A stretch of 13,584 nt of DNA from Patescibacteria group bacterium UBA5187 (GCA_002413065.1 DHWH01000024.1:42201-55784); one strand, 5' to 3'; counted from the stretch's first letter, positions 1 to 5,106 are shown. The notes: generated by a model from the sequence alone, not told the origin. Translations and numbers: made by a program.

Positions 1-858
1 TCCATTCAGGAACAGAAAAAGAATCTGGAGGATCAGATGAATGCCATCATTGCCGCCGATGTGGAAGAAGATGAAAAGCCGAATGAAGTCATCATGGAAG
101 TCCGTGCAGGTGCCGGCGGAGATGAGGCGGCTTTGTTCGCACTCGAACTTGTCGAAATGTATAAGACGTATGCCGAGTCGAAAGGCTGGTCAGCGAAGAT
201 CACGGAAAAATCTGAAAATGATATCGGTGGATACAAGGACGCTTCCCTGGAATTGAAAGGCCGAGGCGTGTACGAGGATTTCCGCTGGGAAACCGGAGTG
301 CATCGCGTTCAGCGTGTGCCTGAGACGGAAAAAGCAGGACGCATTCACACTTCAACTGCTTCGGTCGCAATCATGCCGATCAGAAAAAGAGTTAAGTTCG
401 AGATCAATCCTGCCGACATTGAATTGGAATTTTCCCGTGCAGGAGGAAAAGGAGGACAGAACGTGAATAAAGTTGAGAGTGCCGTGCGCGTCATCCACAA
501 GCCTACAGGTCTCGACGTCCGTTCGACCGTCCAGCGCAGTCAATCCGCCAACCGCGAACGCGCCATGGAAATTCTCACGGCAAAAATTGCTGCCTTGCAG
601 GAAGAGCAGGAAGCAAAGAAATTCGCCTCTCACCGCAAAGGCCAGATCGGCACAGGCGACCGTTCCGAGAAGATCCGCACATACAATTTCCCGCAGGACC
701 GCGTGACCGATCACCGCATCAAACAGTCCTGGCACAATCTGCCTATTATCATGAGCGGCAAACTTGCGCCGATCATCGATGCGCTGCATGAATTTGAGAA
801 GACGGGGGAAGCATCCGCTGATTCAGCGAGGGGAGGAAGTGAGGAGGACGAAGAGTAA
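1..858 (+). CDS. prfA: Peptide chain release factor 1 (RF1), 5' end missing
   Basis: RF1 recognises UAA and UAG in the ribosomal A site and triggers hydrolysis of peptidyl-tRNA. The frame is open from base 1, so the gene starts outside the window; about 285 residues are visible of a usual 350-360. The codon-recognition tripeptide has the RF1 form P-x-T (here PET, in RVPETEKAGRIHTS) rather than the SPF of RF2. The catalytic GGQ lies in SRAGGKGGQNVNKVES, followed by the family motif RSQSANRERAM and the C-terminal FPQDRVTDHRI. The C-terminus is acidic (EEDEE). The TAA at 856-858 touches the TAA of the opposing gene. An ATG at 37 is internal, because upstream codons continue the coiled N-terminal domain. 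No RF2 gene is seen here, which says nothing about the rest of the genome. Confidence 0.97.
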   Translation, partial: SIQEQKKNLEDQMNAIIAADVEEDEKPNEVIMEVRAGAGGDEAALFALELVEMYKTYAESKGWSAKITEKSENDIGGYKDASLELKGRGVYEDFRWETGVHRVQRVPETEKAGRIHTSTASVAIMPIRKRVKFEINPADIELEFSRAGGKGGQNVNKVESAVRVIHKPTGLDVRSTVQRSQSANRERAMEILTAKIAALQEEQEAKKFASHRKGQIGTGDRSEKIRTYNFPQDRVTDHRIKQSWHNLPIIMSGKLAPIIDALHEFEKTGEASADSARGGSEEDEE

Positions 859-1338
859 TTACATTTTCCCAATCCAACGAGAAACTTTCTTTTTATATCG
901 TCTATATTCCTCGCCAAAAGCTTTTTCAAGCTTTTTTTCTTCAAACAGTTTCTGGTACAAGTGCCAATGAATTATAAGTAACGTTGATGCGATAAGACTG
1001 AAGATCGATCCTAAGATCAATGAGAAGCCAAAAGCGATACTAATGATGCCAAAGTACAAAGGATTGCGAGATACGCTATAAGGTCCTGACTGAATGAGTT
1101 TATGTTGTGGTCCGATAGCTAAGACTTGTATCCCATTTTTATAAAATGTATAGGATGCCCACATTCTAAAGATGAGCCCATTAACAAGTAAACAGATTCC
1201 AATAACAAGGAACGCGGTATTTTTGAAATTACTCAGAGATAACGTCTTGTCTGCTTGATGTAGCAGTAACTCTACGATGACTATGGCGCACATGACGAAT
1301 AAGTTTACCCATATCGTTTTTTGTGTAGTTTTTTGCAT
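859..1338 (-). CDS. Membrane methyltransferase-like protein (ICMT/PEMT-type family)
   Basis: This is a 159-residue integral membrane protein with hydrophobic segments at roughly residues 9-26, 42-60 and 93-123. The C-terminal half carries the pattern shared by isoprenylcysteine carboxyl methyltransferase and phospholipid methyltransferase-like families: LIQSGPYSVSRNPLYFG, then two helices and EEKKLEKAFGEEYRRYKKKV. In that fold these parts bind S-adenosylmethionine. The substrate cannot be told. I use the ATG at 1338; an ATG at 1368 lies inside the tRNA-Arg gene and is unlikely. The chosen start is the base right after the CCA of tRNA-Arg, so tRNA 3' processing could itself create the mRNA 5' end. 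The stop codon abuts that of prfA. Family assignment is good, enzyme function is inferred. Confidence 0.85.
   Translation of the reverse strand: MQKTTQKTIWVNLFVMCAIVIVELLLHQADKTLSLSNFKNTAFLVIGICLLVNGLIFRMWASYTFYKNGIQVLAIGPQHKLIQSGPYSVSRNPLYFGIISIAFGFSLILGSIFSLIASTLLIIHWHLYQKLFEEKKLEKAFGEEYRRYKKKVSRWIGKM
916..938 (+). terminator. Possible terminator of prfA inside the opposing gene
   Basis: AAAAGCTT (916-923) pairs perfectly with AAGCTTTT (928-935) around a TTTC loop and is followed by TTTCTT. The stem is A/T-rich and lies in the coding part of the convergent methyltransferase-like gene, so it may be chance. It is the only terminator-like structure after prfA. Confidence 0.35.
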
Positions 1339-1413
1339 TGGTGCCACCGGCAGGAATTGAACCTGCATCTAGGGCTTAGGAGTCCCTTGTTCTATCCGTT
1401 GAACTACGGCAGC
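1339..1413 (-). tRNA. tRNA-Arg(CCT)
   Basis: A full 75-base cloverleaf including encoded CCA. The acceptor stem GCTGCCG pairs with CGGTGGC (two G-U pairs), the D stem is GTTC/GAAC with A20 in the loop (an arginine identity base), the anticodon loop is CTCCTAA, the T stem is GCAGG/CCTGC, and the discriminator is A. The last anticodon-stem pair is an A-G mismatch (AGGGA/GCCCT). It shares its 5' 45 bases with the 3' end of the upstream protein gene and is followed without gap by the ATG of the next gene. Confidence 0.95.
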
Positions 1414-2040
1414 GTTGAAGGAGTCTTTCACCTTGTTGATAAGACTTATGAGTAGTTTAAAGTATGGCGCGCTTTTTGCAACCCGGACACGGCACATGCC
1501 GTAGCGAAGTTTTGCCGTTTTCTTGCCTTTTATGATCTCAATACTACGGATTGCACTCGCATTGATCGAAAGAAGATGTGACCAGAAATCAATTGCATCA
1601 GCCGCACGTATGTCGTCATGAATTCTGAGGCCAATCTTAATTTGATCTTTTCGTATGCCGAGGTCAGACAGACAGGAGATGAATGTTTTTATGAGTCCGG
1701 GGTCGGAGTTGATCAGATTAAGTTCAGTTTTATTTCCTTCACCCCAGTATAGTCCCACTAACAAATAAAGGCGCTGATCTGCGGATAAGGAACGGCTCAT
1801 TCGTTTGTCCGCTTGAAGACGTGCTTCACCCCACGCTTTGTTGGCACGTTTTCTACTTCCGCCCCGTTTAATTTTTAATTGGGAAAGATATGGTGAAGGG
1901 ATTTCGACATCTTTTGTGTATTTAAATACAGTCGAACTTCCTCTTTGCAGTGCCCGCACTATTTCCGGGAGGCTGTGCCCGGTTTTTCTCAAACGAATGA
2001 TCTTACTTATTTCTTTTTTAGTAATTGGTTTTCCGCGCAT
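1369..2040 (-). CDS. HTH protein with LAGLIDADG-like motif, ending inside tRNA-Arg
   Basis: A 223-residue basic protein. Residues about 5-45 look like a resolvase-type helix-turn-helix (ITKKEISKIIRLRKTGHSLP). Residues about 92-103 (LYLLVGLYWGEG) resemble a single LAGLIDADG motif with Glu in the acidic position, followed by a NSDPGLIKTFISCL helix as in homing-endonuclease folds. The function could be DNA binding or cleavage; activity is not shown. The last 14 codons are the first 42 bases of tRNA-Arg in frame, and the TAG at 1371-1369 falls between the tRNA anticodon stem and T stem. The conserved-looking part of the protein ends at the tRNA boundary. On the minus strand a TATAAA box (2053-2048) lies seven bases before the ATG, so the mRNA is probably leaderless. 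No Shine-Dalgarno is seen. Confidence 0.75.
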   Translation of the reverse strand: MRGKPITKKEISKIIRLRKTGHSLPEIVRALQRGSSTVFKYTKDVEIPSPYLSQLKIKRGGSRKRANKAWGEARLQADKRMSRSLSADQRLYLLVGLYWGEGNKTELNLINSDPGLIKTFISCLSDLGIRKDQIKIGLRIHDDIRAADAIDFWSHLLSINASAIRSIEIIKGKKTAKLRYGMCRVRVAKSAPYFKLLISLINKVKDSFNAAVVQRIEQGTPKP

Positions 2041-2045
2041 GAGGT

Positions 2046-2053
2046 ATTTTATA
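2046..2053 (-). promoter_or_regulatory. -10 box of the HTH/LAGLIDADG-like gene
   Basis: The minus strand reads TATAAAAT, ending 5-7 bases before the ATG at 2040. A weak -35 TTGTAT is 17 bases upstream of TAAAAT. The predicted start of transcription coincides with the start codon. Confidence 0.5.
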
Positions 2054-2138
2054 AGATAATACTATCCAATACAAGGACTGTAATGTTTTATCCATTATGT
2101 TGCGTAAGTGTCCCTTACTTCCGTCCTTAAAATAAATC

Positions 2139-2147
2139 TGGTATAGT
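2139..2147 (+). promoter_or_regulatory. Extended -10 promoter of the small membrane protein gene
   Basis: TGGTATAGT is an extended -10 (TG-n-TATAGT). Seven bases separate it from the ATG at 2155, so the transcript should start at or within a base or two of the start codon. No clear -35 is present. Confidence 0.6.
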
Positions 2148-2154
2148 GTTTCCC

Positions 2155-2412
2155 ATGACACCCGAAGAGAAGTCATTGCTTGAACGCACATACAAAATGA
2201 CTGAGGAGAACAATACGATTCTCCGCAAGATGCGCCGTGCCAGCCGCATCTCCACGATCTTCCGGATCGTTTACTGGGTGGTCATCATAGGTCTCGGTTT
2301 GGGCACGTATTATTTCCTCCAGCCGTATCTGATATCTGCAGTTGATGTTCTTAAGCAAGGACAGAGCACGCTTCAGAAGTTTGGGGGAATGACCAGTTAT
2401 TTGCCAAGGTAG
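2155..2412 (+). CDS. Small single-pass membrane protein, unknown function
   Basis: An 85-residue protein beginning MTPEEKSLLERTYKMTEENN. A charged N-terminal helix with RKMRRAS precedes one membrane segment at about residues 37-57 (FRIVYWVVIIGLGLGTYYFL), then a short amphipathic tail. Basic residues before the membrane helix suggest a cytoplasmic N-terminus. I recall similar small proteins in Patescibacteria, but no function. I choose ATG 2155 over GTG 2146, because the -10 box occupies 2142-2147. The stop TAG (2410-2412) is U8-A9-G10 of tRNA-Phe and the last codons are its acceptor stem, so protein and tRNA are probably on one transcript. Confidence 0.8.
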   Translation: MTPEEKSLLERTYKMTEENNTILRKMRRASRISTIFRIVYWVVIIGLGLGTYYFLQPYLISAVDVLKQGQSTLQKFGGMTSYLPR

Positions 2413-2478
2413 CTCAGTTGGTAGAGCATTCCCCTGAAGAGGGAAGGGTCACCAGTTCGATCCTGGTCCTTGGCACCA
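2403..2478 (+). tRNA. tRNA-Phe(GAA)
   Basis: A canonical 76-base cloverleaf with encoded CCA. The acceptor GCCAAGG pairs with CCTTGGC, D stem GCTC/GAGC, anticodon stem TTCCC/GGGAA with loop CTGAAGA (anticodon GAA), T arm ACCAG-TTCGATC-CTGGT, discriminator A. Its first ten bases are also the 3' end of the preceding coding sequence. Confidence 0.97.
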
Positions 2479-2493
2479 TGAAGAGCATTTTTG

Positions 2494-2521
2494 TTGACAT
2501 TTGTAATTGATTGTCTATACT
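2494..2521 (+). promoter_or_regulatory. Strong promoter after tRNA-Phe
   Basis: A perfect -35 TTGACA (2494-2499) is 16 bases from a -10 TATACT (2516-2521). This is one of the best sigma-70-type promoters in the window, yet only a 13-codon ORF and a terminator follow it. Confidence 0.7.
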
Positions 2522-2531
2522 TCAGATACAA

Positions 2532-2573
2532 ATGCCTTCGGGCCCGCCCTGCATATGCGGGGAGAAAAAATAA
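2532..2573 (+). CDS. Possible 13-residue leaderless peptide (or structured small RNA)
   Basis: ATG at 2532 opens a 13-codon frame, MPSGPPCICGEKK, closed by TAA at 2571-2573. It lies ten bases after a strong -10 box, the same spacing as the rpsB start here, and the terminator stem begins one base into the stop codon. The sequence also forms two small hairpins as RNA: GCC-UUCG-GGC, and CCCUGC-AUAU-GCGGGG, unusually G+C-rich for its surroundings. The transcript, about 80 bases, could therefore be a peptide mRNA, a noncoding RNA, or both. The peptide has a C-x-C motif and no hydrophobic segment. I recognise no known family. The transcription unit is well supported by its signals; translation is only a possibility. 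Confidence 0.45.
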   Translation: MPSGPPCICGEKK

Positions 2574-2610
2574 GAAAAACCATCAGAGTAAATCTTTGAT
2601 GGTTTTTCTT
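2572..2610. terminator. Bidirectional rho-independent terminator
   Basis: Seventeen base pairs (one G-U) between 2572-2588 and 2594-2610 with a TAAAT loop. The top strand ends TTTTTCTT and the bottom strand ends TTTTTCTTATTTTTT, so it can stop both the rightward unit from 2521 and the leftward MazF-like gene. Confidence 0.85.
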
Positions 2611-2616
2611 ACATCA

Positions 2617-2934
2617 TTAAAAAGTAAATCGCTGATAAGGACGGATTTGTGAAATAATTGCAAAGGCATTTTTTCCTCCTACATTTCCTAAAGTTACGTG
2701 GTAGGAGTTTTTCTTTTGTGAAGTTGTGAGCGGTACAATCAAGCAAACTTGCTTACTGAACCCTTTTAAAATTAATACAGGCCTTTCACTATCTGAACCC
2801 GTTCCGTCTTGTTCGAACCCGACATTTAATCCGAGCGAGCACCACCAGATTTCTCGTTCACGATATAACCGGTTTTCATTTTCTATATGAATACGCTTCT
2901 TTCTTTTATTCCAAGCTTCAAAATCTTTTTGCAT
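2617..2934 (-). CDS. MazF/PemK-family toxin-like protein, C-terminally short
   Basis: A 105-residue protein with the start of a PemK/MazF endoribonuclease fold: REIWWCSLGLNVGFEQDG, RPVLILKGF, IVPLTTSQ and AIISQIR in family order. The family cleaves mRNA or tRNA and is usually held in check by a partner antitoxin. Here no antitoxin gene is adjacent on either side. After SQIR the protein stops within nine residues (PYQRFTF then TAA), whereas family members usually continue with a C-terminal helix of about 30-40 residues, so it may be a degraded or inactive copy. Residues 1-25 form a charged helix. A TATTAA box (2949-2944) nine bases before the ATG suggests leaderless transcription. The 3' end runs into the bidirectional terminator. 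Family assignment is firm; activity is uncertain. Confidence 0.82.
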   Translation of the reverse strand: MQKDFEAWNKRKKRIHIENENRLYREREIWWCSLGLNVGFEQDGTGSDSERPVLILKGFSKQVCLIVPLTTSQKKNSYHVTLGNVGGKNAFAIISQIRPYQRFTF

Positions 2935-2943
2935 AGGATTGAT

Positions 2944-2949
2944 TTAATA
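2944..2949 (-). promoter_or_regulatory. -10 box of the MazF-like gene
   Basis: The minus strand reads TATTAA nine bases before the ATG at 2934. Just upstream, ACTTTA and TAAAGT (2960-2986) form an inverted repeat that could be an operator. No strong -35 is seen. Confidence 0.4.
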
Positions 2950-3000
2950 GGTCCCGTCTACTTTAAGTACAAAGCAAGTATAAAGTGCTTTTGGACTTGA

Positions 3001-3029
3001 GAAATCCCACCATCATCTGGTGGGATTTC
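3001..3029. terminator. Perfect 12-bp hairpin, probable terminator
   Basis: GAAATCCCACCA (3001-3012) pairs perfectly with TGGTGGGATTTC (3018-3029) around TCATC. The T-tract is only three bases on either strand, so it is a weak intrinsic terminator or another structural element. It separates the MazF-like gene from the unassigned stretch to the right. Confidence 0.6.
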
Positions 3030-3364
3030 AGCCGCAATTTTCATTTACCCGCACGCCTGCCGGGATGCGAGCATATGAAAAAGTTATTTTTGCACTATGT
3101 ATGGATAGTTTGTATTAAGCATATTCGGAATATTCGGGTATTCCGGAGGAGGAAGATGTGTGCGTCTTGCGATCTGCAATAAGCGCATTGACGTTCGTAA
3201 GGGTTATTCGACCTGTATAACCATGTGTAGCGTATCAATAGGAGATAAATTCTAGATAAAATAAAGTTAAAATCTAGATGAAGAAAAGATAAAATCCTCA
3301 TTTTCCGGTCTTTTGGATTGTATTTCCGCTATATTCAGGCATATTGCCTTAAGGAGGCCTACTT
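3030..3364. other. Stretch with no recognised gene
   Basis: About 335 bases without a convincing gene. It holds a possible promoter (TTGCAC 3090-3095, 17 bases, TATTAA 3113-3118), a nine-pair hairpin at 3124-3147 (one G-U), a Shine-Dalgarno-like GGAGGAGG overlapping the hairpin's 3' arm, and an eight-codon ORF from 3156 (MCASCDLQ). There is also a GGTTAT/ATAACC hairpin (3202-3222) and an inverted repeat TCTAGAT/ATCTAGA (3251-3278). A 35-codon frame from ATG 3075 is possible but unsupported. On the minus strand this is the region downstream of the response regulator. Confidence 0.4.
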
Positions 3365-4054
3365 TTAGAGCCGCTTCAAGTTCTCGGGAGTATTGATGAC
3401 GTAGCCGCGGCCAGGCACGTTTGCAATGAGGTTCGGATTATTTTTTGGGCAGATTTTCTTGCGGACATTGCGTATATGAGCTTCGACGGTATTCGAAAAA
3501 GGATCGCTGTCCGCGGTCCAGACATGTTCCAGGAGCAATGCTCGAGATAGGATAGTTCCTGCATTCTGCATGAGGTATTCCAGCAGATTGAATTCTTTGC
3601 GGGTGAGGTGAATGAGTTCGTCTCCGCGGGTAATGCTGTGCCGATTAATGTCGAGCGAGAGGTCGTCAACCCTGAGAATGGATTTTTTCTCTTGCGTAGG
3701 ACGCTTGCCCAGTGCACGCAATCGCGCATGCAATTCTTGAAGGGAAAATGGTTTGACCATGTAGTCGTCGGCACCCTGATCGAATGCCGCGATTTTTGTT
3801 TCCATATCATCGGCGGCAGTCAGGAATACGATCGGTGTCGATTTTCCGGCGGCGCGGATTTCTCTGCACACTACCAGTCCGTTTTTCTTTGGCAGGGAAT
3901 GGTCCAGCACGATAGCGTCATACGCGTAGCTTCTGCCGAGGAATGAACCGTCAGCTCCATCAACAGCGATATCTACAGTATGGGAATTGGCAGTCAGGCT
4001 GTCCTTGACTATCTCTGCGGTTGAGCGATCGTCTTCGACGATGAGTACTTTCAT
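3365..4054 (-). CDS. OmpR/PhoB-family response regulator
   Basis: A 229-residue two-domain regulator. Residues 1-115 are a receiver domain: the acidic pair in VLIVEDD, phosphoacceptor Asp in AIVLDHSLPKKNG (about residue 51), the switch Thr in IVFLTA, and the conserved Lys in DYMVKPFS. Residues about 127-225 are a winged-helix DNA-binding domain with LTRKEFNLLEYLMQNAG, the LLEHVW segment, NTVEAHIRNVRKKI as recognition helix and GRGYVI as the wing. It is expected to be phosphorylated by a histidine kinase and to bind DNA as a dimer. No kinase gene is in the window, so its partner is encoded elsewhere. A TATACT box ends six bases before the ATG, pointing to a leaderless mRNA. The regulator is divergent from the MazG-like gene with a 152-base intergenic region. 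Confidence 0.95.
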   Translation of the reverse strand: MKVLIVEDDRSTAEIVKDSLTANSHTVDIAVDGADGSFLGRSYAYDAIVLDHSLPKKNGLVVCREIRAAGKSTPIVFLTAADDMETKIAAFDQGADDYMVKPFSLQELHARLRALGKRPTQEKKSILRVDDLSLDINRHSITRGDELIHLTRKEFNLLEYLMQNAGTILSRALLLEHVWTADSDPFSNTVEAHIRNVRKKICPKNNPNLIANVPGRGYVINTPENLKRL

Positions 4055-4060
4055 AAGGTA

Positions 4061-4088
4061 AGTATAGGCTTCACGGAAAAATGCGCAA
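4061..4088 (-). promoter_or_regulatory. Promoter of the response regulator gene
   Basis: The minus strand reads TTGCGC (4088-4083), 16 bases, then TATACT (4066-4061), then six bases to the ATG. Counting seven bases after the -10 places transcription start on the A of ATG. Confidence 0.65.
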
Positions 4089-4144
4089 GGGCTCTAAAAT
4101 TTTAATATGTATTTTGTATTGGAGGAATAGGGCATATTTTGTTT

Positions 4145-4173
4145 TTGACATTTATTAATAAATATATTACTGT
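4145..4173 (+). promoter_or_regulatory. Promoter of the MazG-like gene
   Basis: TTGACA (4145-4150), 17 bases, TACTGT (4168-4173). The spacer begins with a perfect 12-base palindrome TTTATTAATAAA (4151-4162), which could be an operator, perhaps for the divergent regulator. About 27 leader bases precede ATG 4207, without a Shine-Dalgarno. Confidence 0.5.
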
Positions 4174-4206
4174 AATTCCAGATAACCCCTAACTTAAAAA
4201 TGAATT

Positions 4207-4479
4207 ATGTGTAAAATTCTTTCATCTACATCCGCTGCGGTGGCTCACAGCATTGTGGCCCCACGTACAACTGCCGTTGATCCTGCCTTATTTGAGGTTT
4301 TGAAACATCTCAGCATAGCAGGTTTACTAGGGCAAAATGAAAACATCTACGGCAAACAGAATCGGCGCAATTACAGTGAGCCGTGGAGAATCGTCTTCCG
4401 AATGCTTGTGTACATGGTCAAGTGCACAAGGCTGTGCGATTGGGTAACTTGTTTACCTTGCCGCACAATCTATGCATGA
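4207..4479 (+). pseudogene. N-terminal part of a MazG-like protein, out of frame with its remainder
   Basis: This frame starts at ATG 4207 and runs to TGA 4477-4479. Its residues up to about 72 (ALFEVLKHLSIAGLLGQNEN, then SEPWRIVFRMLVYMVK) look like the first helices of a MazG-like pyrophosphohydrolase module, but after MVK the translation turns into an implausible Cys-rich tail. The expected continuation, VHKAVRLGNLFTLPHN, is present in the next frame from base 4422. A single lost G in AAG(G)TGCAC at 4420-4424 would explain this. No classical slippery heptamer is visible, so a disabling mutation or a sequencing error is likelier than programmed frameshifting. Confidence 0.6.
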
Positions 4480-4994
4480 GCCTCTCATGGACATTTGCAT
4501 TGGCTAACAATTTGAAGATTGATTTGGAAGCGGCTGCGTGGAAGAAATTTCCCGGCGTTTGTCCCTATTGCGGGAGGCGGCCATGCGATCCGTTATGCAA
4601 CAGCAAGGAACGTCCCGAAAAATTGAGGACAGATCTGACAGTGGCACGATTGGATCATGGATCCTTCCATGATTTTCAATGTATGTTGAGCCAGGTATAT
4701 CCCAATAATGAAAGTAGGACATCAGCCGGCCATTCTTTCGAAGAATTGGCTGAAGCAGTGCAAGCGATCGACTTTGGGCTCGGCAGGCATGAACAACAAG
4801 ATTTCGAACTGATCGTTTCCGAAATCGTAGATGTGATTGCTCATATCTGCGCCGTGGCATCTTGTGAGCAGATCGATCTGGCTACAGAAATGGCCAAGAA
4901 ATTCGGCAATGGATGCCCGAGGTGCCATTACCTTGAATGCCGTTGCAACTTCACTACCGATGTGGCGCCTCCTATCCGGGGACCTGAAGCATAA
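4383..4994 (+). CDS. MazG-like nucleotide pyrophosphohydrolase-type protein with two Cys clusters, main part
   Basis: The frame is open from about 4380; GTG 4383 is the first nominal start, though true homology seems to begin at 4422. Two similar modules are visible. The first ends AWKKFPGVCPYCGRRPC, the second ends MAKKFGNGCPRCHYLECRC; each is a helical MazG-like segment closed by a likely zinc knuckle (C-x2-C-x4-C). The second has the metal-binding pattern E-x-x-x-E (FEELAEAV) and E-x-x-D (SEIVDVIAH), typical of all-alpha NTP pyrophosphatases that hydrolyse NTPs or dNTPs to NMPs. In the first the acidic residues are not conserved (LCMSLSWTFALAN). Whether the protein is made from 4207 through a frameshift, from an internal start, or not at all is open. 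A good terminator follows at 5016. Confidence 0.7.
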   Translation: MENRLPNACVHGQVHKAVRLGNLFTLPHNLCMSLSWTFALANNLKIDLEAAAWKKFPGVCPYCGRRPCDPLCNSKERPEKLRTDLTVARLDHGSFHDFQCMLSQVYPNNESRTSAGHSFEELAEAVQAIDFGLGRHEQQDFELIVSEIVDVIAHICAVASCEQIDLATEMAKKFGNGCPRCHYLECRCNFTTDVAPPIRGPEA

Positions 4995-5015
4995 TGTTCA
5001 GTAATTCAGTTTGCG

Positions 5016-5045
5016 TGCCGAGGAGCTTTCTCTTCGGTATTTTTA
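5016..5045 (+). terminator. Rho-independent terminator after the MazG-like gene
   Basis: TGCCGAGGAG (5016-5025) pairs with CTCTTCGGTA (5030-5039) with two G-U pairs, a CTTT loop, and then TTTTTATT. It lies 20 bases after the stop and just before the rpsB promoter. Confidence 0.8.
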
Positions 5046-5067
5046 TTCTTAAAAGAGCCGGGAGTCA

Positions 5068-5096
5068 TTGACTTACAACCCTTATTTTGATATCTT
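5068..5096 (+). promoter_or_regulatory. Promoter of rpsB
   Basis: TTGACT (5068-5073), 17 bases, TATCTT (5091-5096) preceded by TG-A, an extended -10. The ATG at 5107 follows after ten bases, so the mRNA has a leader of only about three bases or none. The promoter also rules out the in-frame TTG at 5068 as start codon. Confidence 0.75.
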
Positions 5097-5106
5097 GTAC
5101 GCTACT

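Noticed and set aside
1336..1368. Upstream start (ATG 1368) for the methyltransferase-like gene
   Set aside because: The extra ten residues would be translated from the T arm and acceptor stem of tRNA-Arg; ATG 1338 gives a natural membrane-protein N-terminus.
3075..3182. 35-codon frame MKKLFLHYVWIVCIKH... as a gene
   Set aside because: No promoter or ribosome site fits ATG 3075, and a possible promoter lies within it; length alone gives no support.
4418..4424. Programmed -1 frameshift site in the MazG-like gene
   Set aside because: The junction GGTCAAGTG is not a slippery X-XXY-YYZ heptamer and I see no stimulatory stem just downstream; a simple base loss is the plainer reading.
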